Source: Pedobacter sp. Leaf41 (lineage in GTDB: Bacteria > Bacteroidota > Bacteroidia > Sphingobacteriales > Sphingobacteriaceae). Taken from it: a DNA stretch of 64,000 bases. Shown here in pieces: positions 19,857 to 28,490 of the stretch. A program made the position numbers and the translations under genes. Each line of letters opens with the position of its first letter. Positions within the stretch are counted from its first letter, which is position 1. The stretch lies in the NCBI RefSeq assembly GCF_001422545.1, contig NZ_LMLE01000001.1:1300127-1364126 (forward strand). The letters are read 5' to 3'. The notes under the pieces were generated by a model, which was not told the origin of the DNA, searched no databases, and saw nothing but the letters and a program-made list of their open reading frames with translations.

Positions 19857-20526
19857 AAATACTGATACCAGTGGTTATTAAACTTTTCATTTTCGAAATT
19901 ATTTCAGCTGGGTTTTCGTCCGCAAAAATGGCGTTTCCAGCAACAAAAGCGTTAGCACCAGCCGCAACTAATGATGCCAGATTGGATAATCCGACACCAC
20001 CATCAACTTCAATAATCAATTCGTCATTTACGCCTTGAATCAGACGTTTTAAATCTTGAATTTTCTTGTAGGTATTGTGAATAAATTGTTGCCCTCCGAA
20101 ACCTGGGTTTACGGACATGATCAAAACCAAATCCAGGTCTTCAATTACATCTTGCAATAAAGTAACTGGTGTATGTGGATTTAAAGCGACACCAGCTTTA
20201 CATCCTGATGATTTTATGAGCTGAATGGTTCTATGCAAATGAGTGCAGGCTTCGTAATGAACGGTAATTCTATCTGCACCTGCTTTGGTAAATTCAGGAA
20301 TAAATTTGTCAGGATCAACAATCATTAAATGAACATCCAAAGGTTTTGTTGCATGTTTTTTAACAGCTGCCATAACAGGGAAGCCAAAAGAAATATTGGG
20401 CACAAAGACACCATCCATCACATCAACATGAAACCAATCGGCTTCACTTTGATTTATCATTTCGATATCGCGTTGTAAATTGCCAAAGTCGGCAGAAAGT
20501 ATGGATGGGGCAATGATGTATTTCAT
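19855..20526 (-). CDS. rpe: Ribulose-phosphate 3-epimerase
   Basis: A 223-residue TIM-barrel enzyme that interconverts ribulose 5-phosphate and xylulose 5-phosphate in the pentose phosphate pathway. Marks are MKYIIAPSILSADFGNL, WFHVDVMDGVFVPNISFG (metal-binding His and Asp), LDVHLMIVDPD, VMSVNPGFGGQ and EVDGGVG. The open frame runs back to a TTG at 20550, but ATG 20526 matches the family start exactly. It follows pnp on the same strand but is separated from it by a strong terminator, so it should have its own promoter within the short gap. Confidence 0.95.
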   Translation of the reverse strand: MKYIIAPSILSADFGNLQRDIEMINQSEADWFHVDVMDGVFVPNISFGFPVMAAVKKHATKPLDVHLMIVDPDKFIPEFTKAGADRITVHYEACTHLHRTIQLIKSSGCKAGVALNPHTPVTLLQDVIEDLDLVLIMSVNPGFGGQQFIHNTYKKIQDLKRLIQGVNDELIIEVDGGVGLSNLASLVAAGANAFVAGNAIFADENPAEIISKMKSLITTGISI

Positions 20527-20554
20527 AGGATAAAGATATAGAATTAGCAATAAA

Positions 20555-20586
20555 CAAAAAACCCTTTCAGCCGAAACTGAAAGGGT
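20555..20586 (-). terminator. Terminator after pnp
   Basis: On the minus strand ACCCTTTCAG pairs with CTGAAAGGGT around a 6-base loop and is followed by TTTTTTG. It separates pnp from rpe. Confidence 0.85.
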
Positions 20587-20632
20587 GAATAATATTTTCC
20601 TTCGACAAGCTCAGGATGACAACAAGCCCTAT

Positions 20633-22768
20633 CTACGCCTGAGGCGCAGCTGGTTTTTCTGGTCTAGGTAATAAAACTTTACGAGAAAGTTTCATTTTAC
20701 CTTGTTTATCGATGTCTAACAATTTAACCTCGATTTTATCACCTTCTTTTAATACACCGTCCATAGTTTCTAAACGTTCCCATGAAATTTCAGAGATGTG
20801 TAATAAACCATCTTTACCTGGCATAACCTCAACAAATGCACCAAATGGCATAATTGATTTTACTTTACCTTGGTAAACTTCACCAATTTCTGGTTTAGCT
20901 ACGATGTTACGGATACGGGTTACAGCAGCATCAATTGCAGCTTTATTGTCAGCAAAAATTTCAACGATACCTTTACCATCAACTTCTTCGATAGAGATTG
21001 AAGCACCGGTTTCGCGTTGCATTTCTTGAATAATTTTACCTCCAGGGCCGATAATTGCACCAATGAATTCTTTCTCAATAGTGATGGAAACGATACGTGG
21101 AGCATGCGGCTTCATATCTTCATTAGGCTGAGCAATCGTTTTCTTCATCTCGTTTAAGATGTGTAAACGACCTTCTTTAGCCTGTAATAAAGCTTTAGTT
21201 AATACTTCGTATGATAAGCCATTGATTTTTAAATCCATTTGACAAGCAACAATACCATTTTCCGTACCTGTTACTTTGAAATCCATATCACCTAAGTGAT
21301 CTTCATCACCTAAAATATCAGAAAGGATTGCATATTTACCAGTTTTCTCATCAGTAATTAAACCCATTGCGATACCAGAAACTGGAGATTTAATTTTGAT
21401 ACCAGCATCCATTAATGCTAGTGTACCAGCGCAAACAGTTGCCATTGATGATGAACCGTTAGATTCTAAAATATCAGAAACAATACGGATAGTATATGGA
21501 TTAGCTTCACCTTGAGGTAAAACTTTTTTCAACGAACGTTGCGCTAAAGCACCGTGACCAATTTCGCGGCGACCAGCACCTCTGTTCGGTCTAACCTCTC
21601 CAGTTGAGAAACCAGGGAAATTATAGTGCAATAAGAATTTTTGGTAACCGTTAAAGAAAGCACCATCAATCATTTGCTCATCATCTTTGCTACCTAAAGT
21701 AACTGAAGTTAACGATTGAGTTTCACCACGTGTAAACACTGCCGAACCGTGAGCAGCAGGTAAATAACCAACTTCACTCCAGATAGGACGAATTTCAGTA
21801 GTCTTACGACCATCTAAACGAATACCTTCATCTAACAACAGATTTCTAATGGCATCATACTGAACATCATGGTAATAATGTTTAGCCATTGCCTTAGTTA
21901 AATCTGCAGTATCTTCTGGCATTGCCTCGAAAAATTCGTTGATAATTGCAGTGAAACCAACTTTACGCTCATCTTTGTTCGAACCAGATTTCGCAACTGC
22001 GTAAACTTTATCGTAAGTATCTGCATAAACCTTCGCTTTCAAATCAGCATCATGGTCTTCATGGCTATATTCGCGTTTTACTGTTTTACCAGTTGCTTCA
22101 GTTAATTCAACCTGAATCGCACATTGAACTTTAATTGCATCATGTGCAAATTTTAAAGCCTCAACCATTTCATCTTCCTGAATTTCATCACACTCACCTT
22201 CAACCATACCGATATCGTTAGCCGAACCAGCAACCATAAACTCTAAAGTTGCACGCTCTAAATCGCTAGCATATGGATTGATTACCAATTTGCCATCAAT
22301 TTTAGCAACACGTACTTCAGAAATTGGACCGTTGAAAGGAATATCAGAAACTGATAAAGCTGCAGATGCTGCTAAACCAGCTAAACAATCTGGCATTATA
22401 TTTTTATCAGCAGAAATTAATGAAATCATCACCTGTGTATCAGAGTGATAATCTGAAGGGAACATTGGGCGCAAAGCTCTGTCAACTAAACGAGAAATTA
22501 AAACCTCGTAGTCAGATAATCTTGCCTCGCGGCGTAAAAAGCCCCCTGGAATACGACCAGTAGCCGCATATTTCTCTTGATAATCAACCGATAAAGGTAA
22601 AAAATCAGTACCCGGTTTAGCGCCAACCGTAGATACAACTGTTGCTAACAACATCGTATCGCCCATTTTAACTACCACCGAACCATCAGCTTGCTTAGCC
22701 AATTTCCCTGTTTCGATTTCTACAATTCTGCCATCGCCCAAATCGAACGATTTTTTTATTACATTCAT
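20633..22768 (-). CDS. pnp: Polynucleotide phosphorylase
   Basis: A 711-residue exoribonuclease of the normal family length. Two RNase PH-like halves (residues about 10-235 and 310-545) are followed by a KH domain (about 550-610, with [13 protein letters not shown]) and an S1 RNA-binding domain (about 620-690, [20 protein letters not shown]). [20 protein letters not shown] and [21 protein letters not shown] are the phosphate and RNA contact loops. It degrades RNA from the 3' end using phosphate. It lies downstream of rpsO, as in many bacteria, but a strong terminator stands between them here. Confidence 0.97.
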   Translation of the reverse strand: MNVIKKSFDLGDGRIVEIETGKLAKQADGSVVVKMGDTMLLATVVSTVGAKPGTDFLPLSVDYQEKYAATGRIPGGFLRREARLSDYEVLISRLVDRALRPMFPSDYHSDTQVMISLISADKNIMPDCLAGLAASAALSVSDIPFNGPISEVRVAKIDGKLVINPYASDLERATLEFMVAGSANDIGMVEGECDEIQEDEMVEALKFAHDAIKVQCAIQVELTEATGKTVKREYSHEDHDADLKAKVYADTYDKVYAVAKSGSNKDERKVGFTAIINEFFEAMPEDTADLTKAMAKHYYHDVQYDAIRNLLLDEGIRLDGRKTTEIRPIWSEVGYLPAAHGSAVFTRGETQSLTSVTLGSKDDEQMIDGAFFNGYQKFLLHYNFPGFSTGEVRPNRGAGRREIGHGALAQRSLKKVLPQGEANPYTIRIVSDILESNGSSSMATVCAGTLALMDAGIKIKSPVSGIAMGLITDEKTGKYAILSDILGDEDHLGDMDFKVTGTENGIVACQMDLKINGLSYEVLTKALLQAKEGRLHILNEMKKTIAQPNEDMKPHAPRIVSITIEKEFIGAIIGPGGKIIQEMQRETGASISIEEVDGKGIVEIFADNKAAIDAAVTRIRNIVAKPEIGEVYQGKVKSIMPFGAFVEVMPGKDGLLHISEISWERLETMDGVLKEGDKIEVKLLDIDKQGKMKLSRKVLLPRPEKPAAPQA

Positions 22769-22900
22769 TTAAATAGAATTATGGTGTGTTTTCCTCTTTC
22801 TACACGCCGTTGTTTATATATGTTTTTGTTTTTGCAAACGAAGATAAGATTAAAACACCTATCTATAATAAATCCCGTTAAAATATTTAACAGGAAACGT

Positions 22901-22928
22901 AAAAAGCCATTCTCTAAAGAATGGCTTT
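22901..22928 (-). terminator. Terminator after rpsO
   Basis: AAAGCCATTCT and AGAATGGCTTT form an 11-bp perfect stem with a 4-base loop; on the minus strand a run of T follows. It lies 17 bases after the rpsO stop. Confidence 0.88.
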
Positions 22929-22944
22929 CGTTGATAAAATTCGC

Positions 22945-23229
22945 TTATTTTTGTTTGATGATATCACGAAGCGATAAAGCTTTAATGATAGCACGATAGC
23001 GCTCAATATCTTTTTTGTATAGGTAAGCCAAAATACCTCGGCGTTTACCTACCAATTTTTGAAGTGACAACTGAGTAGAGAAATCTTTACGATTTTTCTT
23101 TAAGTGTTCTGTTAAGTGCGCAATACGGTATGTAAATAACGCTACTTGACCTTCTGCAGAACCAGTGTTGGTTTCTACTTCGCCGTGTTGTTTAAAGATT
23201 TCGGCTTTCTTTTCTGGACTTAAATACAT
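22945..23229 (-). CDS. rpsO: 30S ribosomal protein S15
   Basis: A 94-residue S15 protein. MYLSPEKKAEIFKQHGEVETNTGSAEGQ is the classic N terminus (QHG..NTGS..GQ), and the HLKKNRKDFSTQLSLQKLVGKRRGILAYLYKKD segment holds the RNA-binding helices. It binds 16S rRNA at the platform in 30S assembly. The open frame continues upstream to 23298, but that part overlaps a perfect promoter (23296-23326), so ATG 23229 is the start. It forms a separate unit with its own promoter and terminator rather than a joint one with pnp. Confidence 0.95.
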   Translation of the reverse strand: MYLSPEKKAEIFKQHGEVETNTGSAEGQVALFTYRIAHLTEHLKKNRKDFSTQLSLQKLVGKRRGILAYLYKKDIERYRAIIKALSLRDIIKQK

Positions 23230-23295
23230 TTCTTGAATAATATTAAAGCAATAAAAATTAATTAATTGTTTCAAAAGGATTTCTTTTGAATGCCG

Positions 23296-23326
23296 CAAAG
23301 ATAGAGCTAATTTTGATTATTAGCAA
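23296..23326 (-). promoter_or_regulatory. Promoter of rpsO
   Basis: On the minus strand TTG, a 20-base spacer, then TATCTTTG, an exact match to TAnnTTTG. It places the transcript start about 60 bases before the rpsO ATG. Confidence 0.7.
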
Positions 23327-23442
23327 GTGGAATTACAAGATAGTTAAACGGCTCATTTACCGGGTTTAACATTTGGAAAATAAATTGCAGTTTTAATCGG
23401 TTGCTGCACTCCCACCCTTGCTGCAATCTTGTTTAAACCCTG

Positions 23443-23502
23443 TCATTCTGAGGAACGAAGAATCTGTAAGAGATGAAACAGATTCTTCGTTCCTCAGAAT
23501 GA
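23443..23502. repeat. Perfect 24-bp inverted repeat (GTCATTCTGAGG type)
   Basis: The left arm (23443-23466, starting TCATTCTGAGGAACG) is the exact complement of the right arm (23479-23502) with a 12-base loop. It lies in the 343-base gap between the divergent rpsO and thioesterase genes. The arm is related to the CGTCATTGCGAGG elements at 8792 and 24159. Confidence 0.75.
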
Positions 23503-23641
23503 AAGCATATTAAAGGTCGCTGCAATTTTAAAAGTATTTTCGCTAATTTTTTAGCGAACTTAAAATTGAATAAGCAAGTTAGTTTCTCCTTGCAATCGTT
23601 CAAACCAAACAAATCCTTACTTTTACACAAAACATTTACCA

Positions 23642-24061
23642 TTGGAAAAGAATCAATTTAGCATTTTCGAAAGCGAGTTACGTGTGCGCCCTGATGATAT
23701 AGACATGTTTAACCATGTGCATAACAGCAAATATCTGGATTATGTATTGGCCGCCCGTTACGAGCAAATGGAAAAATTCTATAATATGCCTTGGGAACAT
23801 TTCACAAAGCAGGGTTTAGGTTGGGTGGTGAGTCATGTGGATATTAATTTCAAACGTCCGCTTTTGATGAACGACCTGATGTTAATACGAACAGGCATTT
23901 TAACCATGCATGATAAAGGTTGTTCTGTTCAGTTTGAAATCATCAACAAAAAAACGGGCAAAGTTGCTTCTGACGGGATCTTCGATTATGTACTAATTGA
24001 TTTAAACACCAGCCGCGGAACGAAAGTGACAGAAGAAATGATTAAGGCATATAGCGTCTAG
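23642..24061 (+). CDS. Acyl-CoA thioesterase, hotdog fold (YbgC/4HBT type)
   Basis: A 139-residue thioesterase. The motif RVRPDDIDMFNHVHNSKYLDYVLAARYEQM (residues about 14-45) holds the active-site Asp and the N-H-V-x-N signature of the 4-hydroxybenzoyl-CoA thioesterase branch. HVDINFKRPLLMNDLMLIRT and a final FDYVLIDLNT complete the fold. It hydrolyses acyl-CoA thioesters; the chain is unknown. The start is a TTG: there is no in-frame ATG between the upstream stop and residue 23, and the N terminus is needed by the fold. This rare start may keep expression low. Confidence 0.83.
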   Translation: MEKNQFSIFESELRVRPDDIDMFNHVHNSKYLDYVLAARYEQMEKFYNMPWEHFTKQGLGWVVSHVDINFKRPLLMNDLMLIRTGILTMHDKGCSVQFEIINKKTGKVASDGIFDYVLIDLNTSRGTKVTEEMIKAYSV

Positions 24062-24158
24062 ATTAGATTAACGAGCGATCTTGCATTTTAAAAATACATG
24101 CCTAAACCGATGACAATTTTTAATATTGCTGTCATTCTGAGAATGACGTTAAAACTGT

Positions 24159-24184
24159 CGTCATTGCGAGGCGCGAAGCAATCT
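24159..24184 (+). repeat. Dispersed short repeat, second CGTCATTGCGAGG copy
   Basis: Reads CGTCATTGCGAGGCGCGAAG followed by CAATCT, one base different from 8792-8818. Just upstream, GTCATTCTGAGAATGAC (24131-24147) is a palindrome built from the related GTCATTCTGAG form. It lies in the 673-base gap before the MATE gene, which otherwise holds only the leader described below. Confidence 0.6.
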
Positions 24185-24558
24185 CTTTGAATAAAATAAT
24201 TTACAAATGAGATTGTGCCAAAGGCATTCCTCTGGAGCTTCAATCGATAAAAAATCGGGATCGCCTACCTGCCGCAAGACAAGCAAAAGATGGAAAGTAA
24301 AAACTTCAATGATATACACGAAGAATCCGCAACCTAGTTGTTCTGTCCCAAAATATCGTTCACTTTTTTCGTGGATAAATTAGCACTTGGATTTCATTGT
24401 TTCGAGATTTTTCACCATATTCAGAATAACAACCCACAGACATCTCGCATTGCTTCATTTATTCTGCATGCGAATAAAATGTTTAAATAAAATTCCATGC
24501 TCTTTGGTATTTCGTGGCAAACAAATTAATCAACCAGCTAAATATCAGTCATCAAAAA

Positions 24559-24587
24559 TTGACAATTCAAAAATTTATTTATATTTG
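24559..24587 (+). promoter_or_regulatory. Promoter ahead of the MATE leader
   Basis: TTG, an 18-base spacer, then TATATTTG, an exact TAnnTTTG match. The transcript would begin near 24595, leaving a leader of about 140 bases before the MATE start. Confidence 0.6.
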
Positions 24588-24609
24588 CTTCATCAAAAAG
24601 AACAGAACC

Positions 24610-24642
24610 ATGATAGTATCTGCAATCCGTTTTAGGTTTTAA
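24610..24642 (+). CDS. Possible 10-residue leader peptide upstream of the MATE gene
   Basis: ATG to TAA encodes MIVSAIRFRF. It begins about 15 bases after the predicted transcript start of a canonical promoter. A perfect 12-base palindrome, GCAGCTAGCTGC (24682-24693), lies between it and the MATE start at 24735. The arrangement (promoter, tiny ORF, palindrome, exporter gene) is like attenuation leaders, but the peptide has only two Arg and two Phe, and no T-run follows the palindrome. A chance ORF of this size is quite possible. Confidence 0.3.
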   Translation: MIVSAIRFRF

Positions 24643-24734
24643 ATAACCGAGGATTCCCTCCCATTTCAATTTAAGATTTGTGCAGCTAGCTGCCTATCTT
24701 TTGGTTTATTCATTACATATTACAATATATTTTT

Positions 24735-26159
24735 ATGTCAGAGTCAGCAAAGACACAGGGCAAACTATCATCTTTTTTTGATGTACTTATACAATCGTTA
24801 AAAGGCCACGAAGTTGATTTAACTTCAATCAGTACCAAACGGGCGATTATTTTATTAGCCATTCCAATGATGCTGGAAATGGCCATGGAATCTGTTTTCG
24901 CTTTAGTCGATTTATATTTTGTAGGCCACTTAGAAAACAGTAGCCACGCCATACAAACCGTGGGTTTAACCGAGTCGGTTTTAACCATTATTTATTCATT
25001 AGCCATTGGTTTAAGTATGGCTGCAACTGCCGTTGTAGCCAGAAGAATTGGCGAGAAAAACCCAGAAGCCGCTGCAAAAGCTGGTATGCAAACTATTGTG
25101 ATAGCAGTAGTAGTTAATATCTTAATCAGCATTGCTGGATTAATTTATGCCCGAGATATCCTTCTAGTAATGGGAGCTTCAATAGAAACTGCAAACCACG
25201 GAACCACTTTCGTACGCATTATGATGGGCGGAAGTGTTATCATTGTTTTATTATTTTTAATCAACGGAATTTTTAGAGGTGCTGGAAACGCAGCAATCGC
25301 GATGCGAAGTTTATGGATTGCAAACATTGCAAATATCATCCTCTGCCCTATTTTTATCAATGGATTCGGACTAGTTCCTGCATTTGGGTTAACAGGAGCA
25401 GCAATTGCAACAACAATTGGGCGTGGATTGGGCGTTTGTTACCAGATTTACAATTTATTCAACGGAAAAAATACTTTAAAAATCCGGATCAGTCAATTTC
25501 TTCCTGATTTAAAGCAGATCAAAGCCATTGTTAAAATTGCTGCTCCAGCTATCCTTCAATTTGTAATAGCGAGTTGCAGCTGGGTATTTCTGGCGGAATT
25601 AGTAGCAACCACTGGTGGGGATGAAGGTTCTGCAGGCTATCAAACTGCATTAAGATTAATGATGTTTTTCATGCTTCCAGCCTGGGGATTAAGTAATGCT
25701 GCTGCAACTTTGGTTGGACAAAATTTGGGTGCCGGACATATTGATAGAGCGGAAAAATCTGTTTTCCAAACGTTAAAATACATCATCATTTTCATGGCTG
25801 TGGTAAGTGTTGTATTTTTAACCTGTGGCCATTTATTTGCTTCCTTCTTTACATCCGATATAAAAGTGATTGAAATTGCAAGTCGTGCTTTAAAAATTTT
25901 AAGTATTGGTTTTGTTATTTATGGTGCTGCTATGGTATTTAGTAGTGCTTTTAACGGTGCAGGCGATACCTGGACGCCAACCAAAATCAACATATTCGCT
26001 TTTTGGCTGTTTCAGATTCCTTTGGCTTACTTTCTGGCTAAATATTTAGAAATGGGTCCAACAGGTGTTTTCATTGCTATTCCAACGGCCGAAGCAGGAA
26101 TCGCTGTAGCGGCTTTCATCCTATTTAAAAAAGGTAAATGGAAGAAAACGATGGTGTAA
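24735..26159 (+). CDS. MATE family efflux transporter
   Basis: A 474-residue inner-membrane protein with about twelve helices in two homologous halves. After a soluble N-terminal stretch of about 30 residues, the MATE fold starts at STKRAIILLAIPMMLEMAMESVFALVDLYFVGHLE. GLTESVLTIIYSLAIGLSMAATAVVARRIGEKN and the second-half ATLVGQNLGAGHIDRAEKSV are family marks. It exports cationic drugs or metabolites using Na+ or H+ gradients; the substrate is unknown. It has a promoter and a 140-base leader of its own and is convergent with the sugar transporter gene. Confidence 0.9.
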   Translation: MSESAKTQGKLSSFFDVLIQSLKGHEVDLTSISTKRAIILLAIPMMLEMAMESVFALVDLYFVGHLENSSHAIQTVGLTESVLTIIYSLAIGLSMAATAVVARRIGEKNPEAAAKAGMQTIVIAVVVNILISIAGLIYARDILLVMGASIETANHGTTFVRIMMGGSVIIVLLFLINGIFRGAGNAAIAMRSLWIANIANIILCPIFINGFGLVPAFGLTGAAIATTIGRGLGVCYQIYNLFNGKNTLKIRISQFLPDLKQIKAIVKIAAPAILQFVIASCSWVFLAELVATTGGDEGSAGYQTALRLMMFFMLPAWGLSNAAATLVGQNLGAGHIDRAEKSVFQTLKYIIIFMAVVSVVFLTCGHLFASFFTSDIKVIEIASRALKILSIGFVIYGAAMVFSSAFNGAGDTWTPTKINIFAFWLFQIPLAYFLAKYLEMGPTGVFIAIPTAEAGIAVAAFILFKKGKWKKTMV

Positions 26160-26259
26160 TGGTCTCAAAACTTCAAATATTTACATTGTTTGAGAAAAAT
26201 GCAAAACATTAAAGGTTAGGAAGATTTACCTGATCAAAAGATGCTTGGCCAGGTAGGTC

Positions 26260-27564
26260 TTACTTATGTTTAAACCCCACCTTGTGACCTTTAATCGCAA
26301 AGTATATAATGTACAGATATGCAGGAAGCATAGCAAACAAAAATGCATGTTGAAAATCGATATGCAACTTGTCTTTTAAAAAGCCATAAATTAAAGGCCA
26401 AATTGCACCACCAGCAATTCCCATAATCATAATGGCCGATCCGGTCTTAGTAAACTTACCTAATCCCTTAATTCCCAATGGAAAAATAGCCGGCCACATC
26501 AAAGAATTTGCCAACCCTAATAAAGCAACGGAATAATAAGAGACATAACCAGTTGTAAAAACCGAAACAATAGTTAATAGAATACCCGAAAGCGCACAAA
26601 TTCTTAATGCCATTTGCTGTGATACAAAACGAGGGATAGTGGCTATCCCTAATACGTAACCCACAAGCATACATATTAGAGTAAAAGATGTCGAGAAACG
26701 CAGCAAATCGGCGTCGATATGTAATTCACGGCCATAAGTATTTATAATATCGCCGGCCATAACTTCTACGGCTACGCAACTGAATATGGCCAAAGCACCC
26801 AAAAATAAATGTGGATATTGGAAAATACTGGTTTTAGCAACAACCGGCGTTAGCGACTCATCATTTACTAAAACTTCATCATCGTCTTCTGCATTAATTT
26901 CAGGCAAATGCACAAATTTAATAAGGATTGCAAAGAGCACAAATACCACAGCCAATACAATATAAGGGGTATGAACCCGATGTAGAAGTTCATCTAAAAT
27001 CGCATTCTTGGCATTTACATCTATGGTTGTTTCTAATTTTGAGGTAACCTCCTTTGCATTGTTTAGAAATAAAATACCGAAAATGATGGGTACCATAACA
27101 CCTGCGCCCTTGTTACATAAACCTGCTATTGAGATACGAGCTGCTGCACTATCGATGGGACCAATAATACTTAGATATGGATTTACAGCAGTTTGCAACA
27201 ATGCCATCGCAGATCCCTGAACAAATATTCCTGCTAAAAATAAGCTAAAGCTTCTATTATCGGCAGCCGGGATAAATATTAAAGAACCTACTCCCAAAAT
27301 TACCATACCCAATACCAATCCATTTTTAAAGCCTATCTTTTTTAAGATCCATGAACTTGGTAATGCTAAGAAGAAGTAAGCGATGTAGGATGCAAATGTT
27401 ACAAAGAATGCCTGTAAATCAGTTTTTAGGTTGAGTGCTAATTTCAAAAAAGGGATTAAGGTTCCATTAGCCCAGGTTACAAAGCCAAAAATAAAAAACA
27501 AGGCACAACAAATTATCATGGGTAATAGTGCCGTTTTCTTTTGCGGTATAGAGGGATTAATCAT
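26260..27564 (-). CDS. Sugar MFS transporter, FucP/GluP type
   Basis: A 434-residue inner-membrane protein with twelve helices. FFIFGFVTWANGTLIPFLKLALNL near the N terminus is the FucP-family signature, followed by FFVTFASYIAYFFLALPSSWILKKIGFKNGLVLG and later QTAVNPYLSIIGP. Members carry fucose, glucose, galactose or related sugars with protons. A perfect CAAACGTTTG palindrome 76 bases upstream suggests control by a LacI-type repressor. No sugar kinase or repressor gene lies beside it. It may serve monosaccharides released by the glycan loci further right, but that link is inference. Confidence 0.88.
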   Translation of the reverse strand: MINPSIPQKKTALLPMIICCALFFIFGFVTWANGTLIPFLKLALNLKTDLQAFFVTFASYIAYFFLALPSSWILKKIGFKNGLVLGMVILGVGSLIFIPAADNRSFSLFLAGIFVQGSAMALLQTAVNPYLSIIGPIDSAAARISIAGLCNKGAGVMVPIIFGILFLNNAKEVTSKLETTIDVNAKNAILDELLHRVHTPYIVLAVVFVLFAILIKFVHLPEINAEDDDEVLVNDESLTPVVAKTSIFQYPHLFLGALAIFSCVAVEVMAGDIINTYGRELHIDADLLRFSTSFTLICMLVGYVLGIATIPRFVSQQMALRICALSGILLTIVSVFTTGYVSYYSVALLGLANSLMWPAIFPLGIKGLGKFTKTGSAIMIMGIAGGAIWPLIYGFLKDKLHIDFQHAFLFAMLPAYLYIIYFAIKGHKVGFKHK

Positions 27565-27639
27565 TTTTTATAGTTGTTAAAGTTGGTTTGTTTAGTTGAT
27601 AGGACCAAACTAAGCAATTTAAACTATAACTTTTCAACT

Positions 27640-27649
27640 CAAACGTTTG
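27640..27649. promoter_or_regulatory. LacI-family-type operator upstream of the sugar transporter
   Basis: CAAACGTTTG is a perfect palindrome of the form bound by LacI/GalR regulators, 76 bases before the transporter start. The rest of the 383-base gap between the transporter and the tRNA shows only the tRNA promoter. Confidence 0.45.
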
Positions 27650-27875
27650 CGTGATTTTCAGTTTTAATTCTGTTGAGTGTCTCTGTTCTAACTGTTAGAT
27701 AACTCTTTATGTCAATTAAACCAATAAATTTCAATGGTTGACAACCAAACGAATTAAAAATGACCATCACGGTTAATTTATTACTATTTCGAATTGAGGT
27801 TTTAGTTCAAAATTGTGAGCACGAATAATTAATTGCCTTATAAATCAATACAGTAGCACTTTTTCAATATTTTTA

Positions 27876-27907
27876 TTTGCATGAGATATATCGTAACCCT
27901 ATATTTG
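27876..27907 (+). promoter_or_regulatory. Promoter of tRNA-Lys
   Basis: TTTG, a 20-base spacer, then TATATTTG, an exact match to both promoter boxes, 40 bases before the mature tRNA. Confidence 0.75.
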
Positions 27908-27947
27908 CATCACTTTAAAGGAAACGGACAACGTTTTTAGTAAAGAA

Positions 27948-28020
27948 GATTCCGTAGCTCAGCTGGTAGAGCATTACACTTTTAATGTAGTGGTCCTGGG
28001 TTCGAATCCCAGCGGGATCA
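27948..28020 (+). tRNA. tRNA-Lys (anticodon TTT)
   Basis: A 73-base cloverleaf. The acceptor arms GATTCCG and CGGGATC pair with one wobble. The D arm is GCTC..GAGC, the anticodon loop is CTTTTAA, and the T arm CTGGG-TTCGAAT-CCCAG is perfect. CCA is not encoded. It has a promoter upstream and a terminator just after. It marks the left edge of the region with broken genes, as tRNA genes often do for integrated DNA. Confidence 0.97.
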
Positions 28021-28044
28021 CACCAAAGACTATCAAAATGTATA

Positions 28045-28078
28045 AAACCCTGCAATCGCACGATTAGCAGGGTTTTTG
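28045..28078 (+). terminator. Terminator of tRNA-Lys
   Basis: AAACCCTGC and GCAGGGTTT form the outer stem, with an inner AATCG/CGATT stem, followed by a T-run. Confidence 0.88.
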
Positions 28079-28123
28079 CTTTTAGGGAGGTGCCAAAATT
28101 CGCATGTTTTCATAAAACTTTGG

Positions 28124-28177
28124 TGAGTGATTCGGTAAGTAAGGTAAATTGGTTAAAAGTTACTCACCGAATAGCAC
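28124..28177. repeat. Imperfect inverted repeat just after tRNA-Lys
   Basis: GTGAGTGATTCGGTAAGTAA is partly mirrored by TTACTCACCGAATAGCAC; the shared core is ATTCGGT-R-AGTAA. Its position, between the tRNA terminator and the first broken gene, fits an old attachment or junction site, but no integrase is present to confirm this. Confidence 0.35.
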
Positions 28178-28200
28178 ATATTCATTTATTGTACAGGTTG

Positions 28201-28479
28201 TTATAAACTGAACATCTTGTATGTTTTTTTTGCATTATCACAAACGGTGATCACGTAGTCGAAATCGATATCCATGTACTCATCAATGTTGCTTGATTTA
28301 TGTCCGGAAATATCAATGCCATCCCTTTTCATGATCTAAATGGCCTTTGGATTAACCCCGTGGGTTTCAATTCCCGCACTGTAAACTTCCGTTTTATCTC
28401 CAGCAAAATGTCTTAAATAACCTTGCGCAATCTGGCTCCTGCAACTGTTTCCCGTGCGGAGAACTAGTATCTTCTTCAT
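28201..28479 (-). pseudogene. Decayed arsenate reductase (low-molecular-weight phosphatase type ArsC)
   Basis: The start reads [16 protein letters not shown]. In the live family this is V-L-C-T-G-N-S-C-R-S, with the first Cys as nucleophile of the CX5R loop; here that codon is CGC (Arg, 28456-28458), one transition from TGC. An in-frame TAG (28336-28338) follows NPKAI, after which the same frame continues with family sequence (KRDGIDISGHKSSNIDEYMDIDFDYVITVCDNAKK) and then ends early at 28201. The normal protein is about 140 residues; this one stops at about 92 codons. So it has lost its catalytic residue, has a nonsense codon and is truncated. It starts 11 bases after the acetyltransferase remnant. 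Confidence 0.85.
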
Positions 28480-28490
28480 AAATTTTATTG

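Noticed and set aside
20605-20626. TTCGACAAGCTCAGGATGAC phrase after pnp
   Set aside because: Known as a frequent short intergenic phrase in many genomes; a single copy here gives no structure to annotate.
24387-24635. 82-residue plus-strand frame in the gap before the MATE gene
   Set aside because: Low-complexity, no family likeness, and it spans the promoter and leader that make better sense of this stretch.
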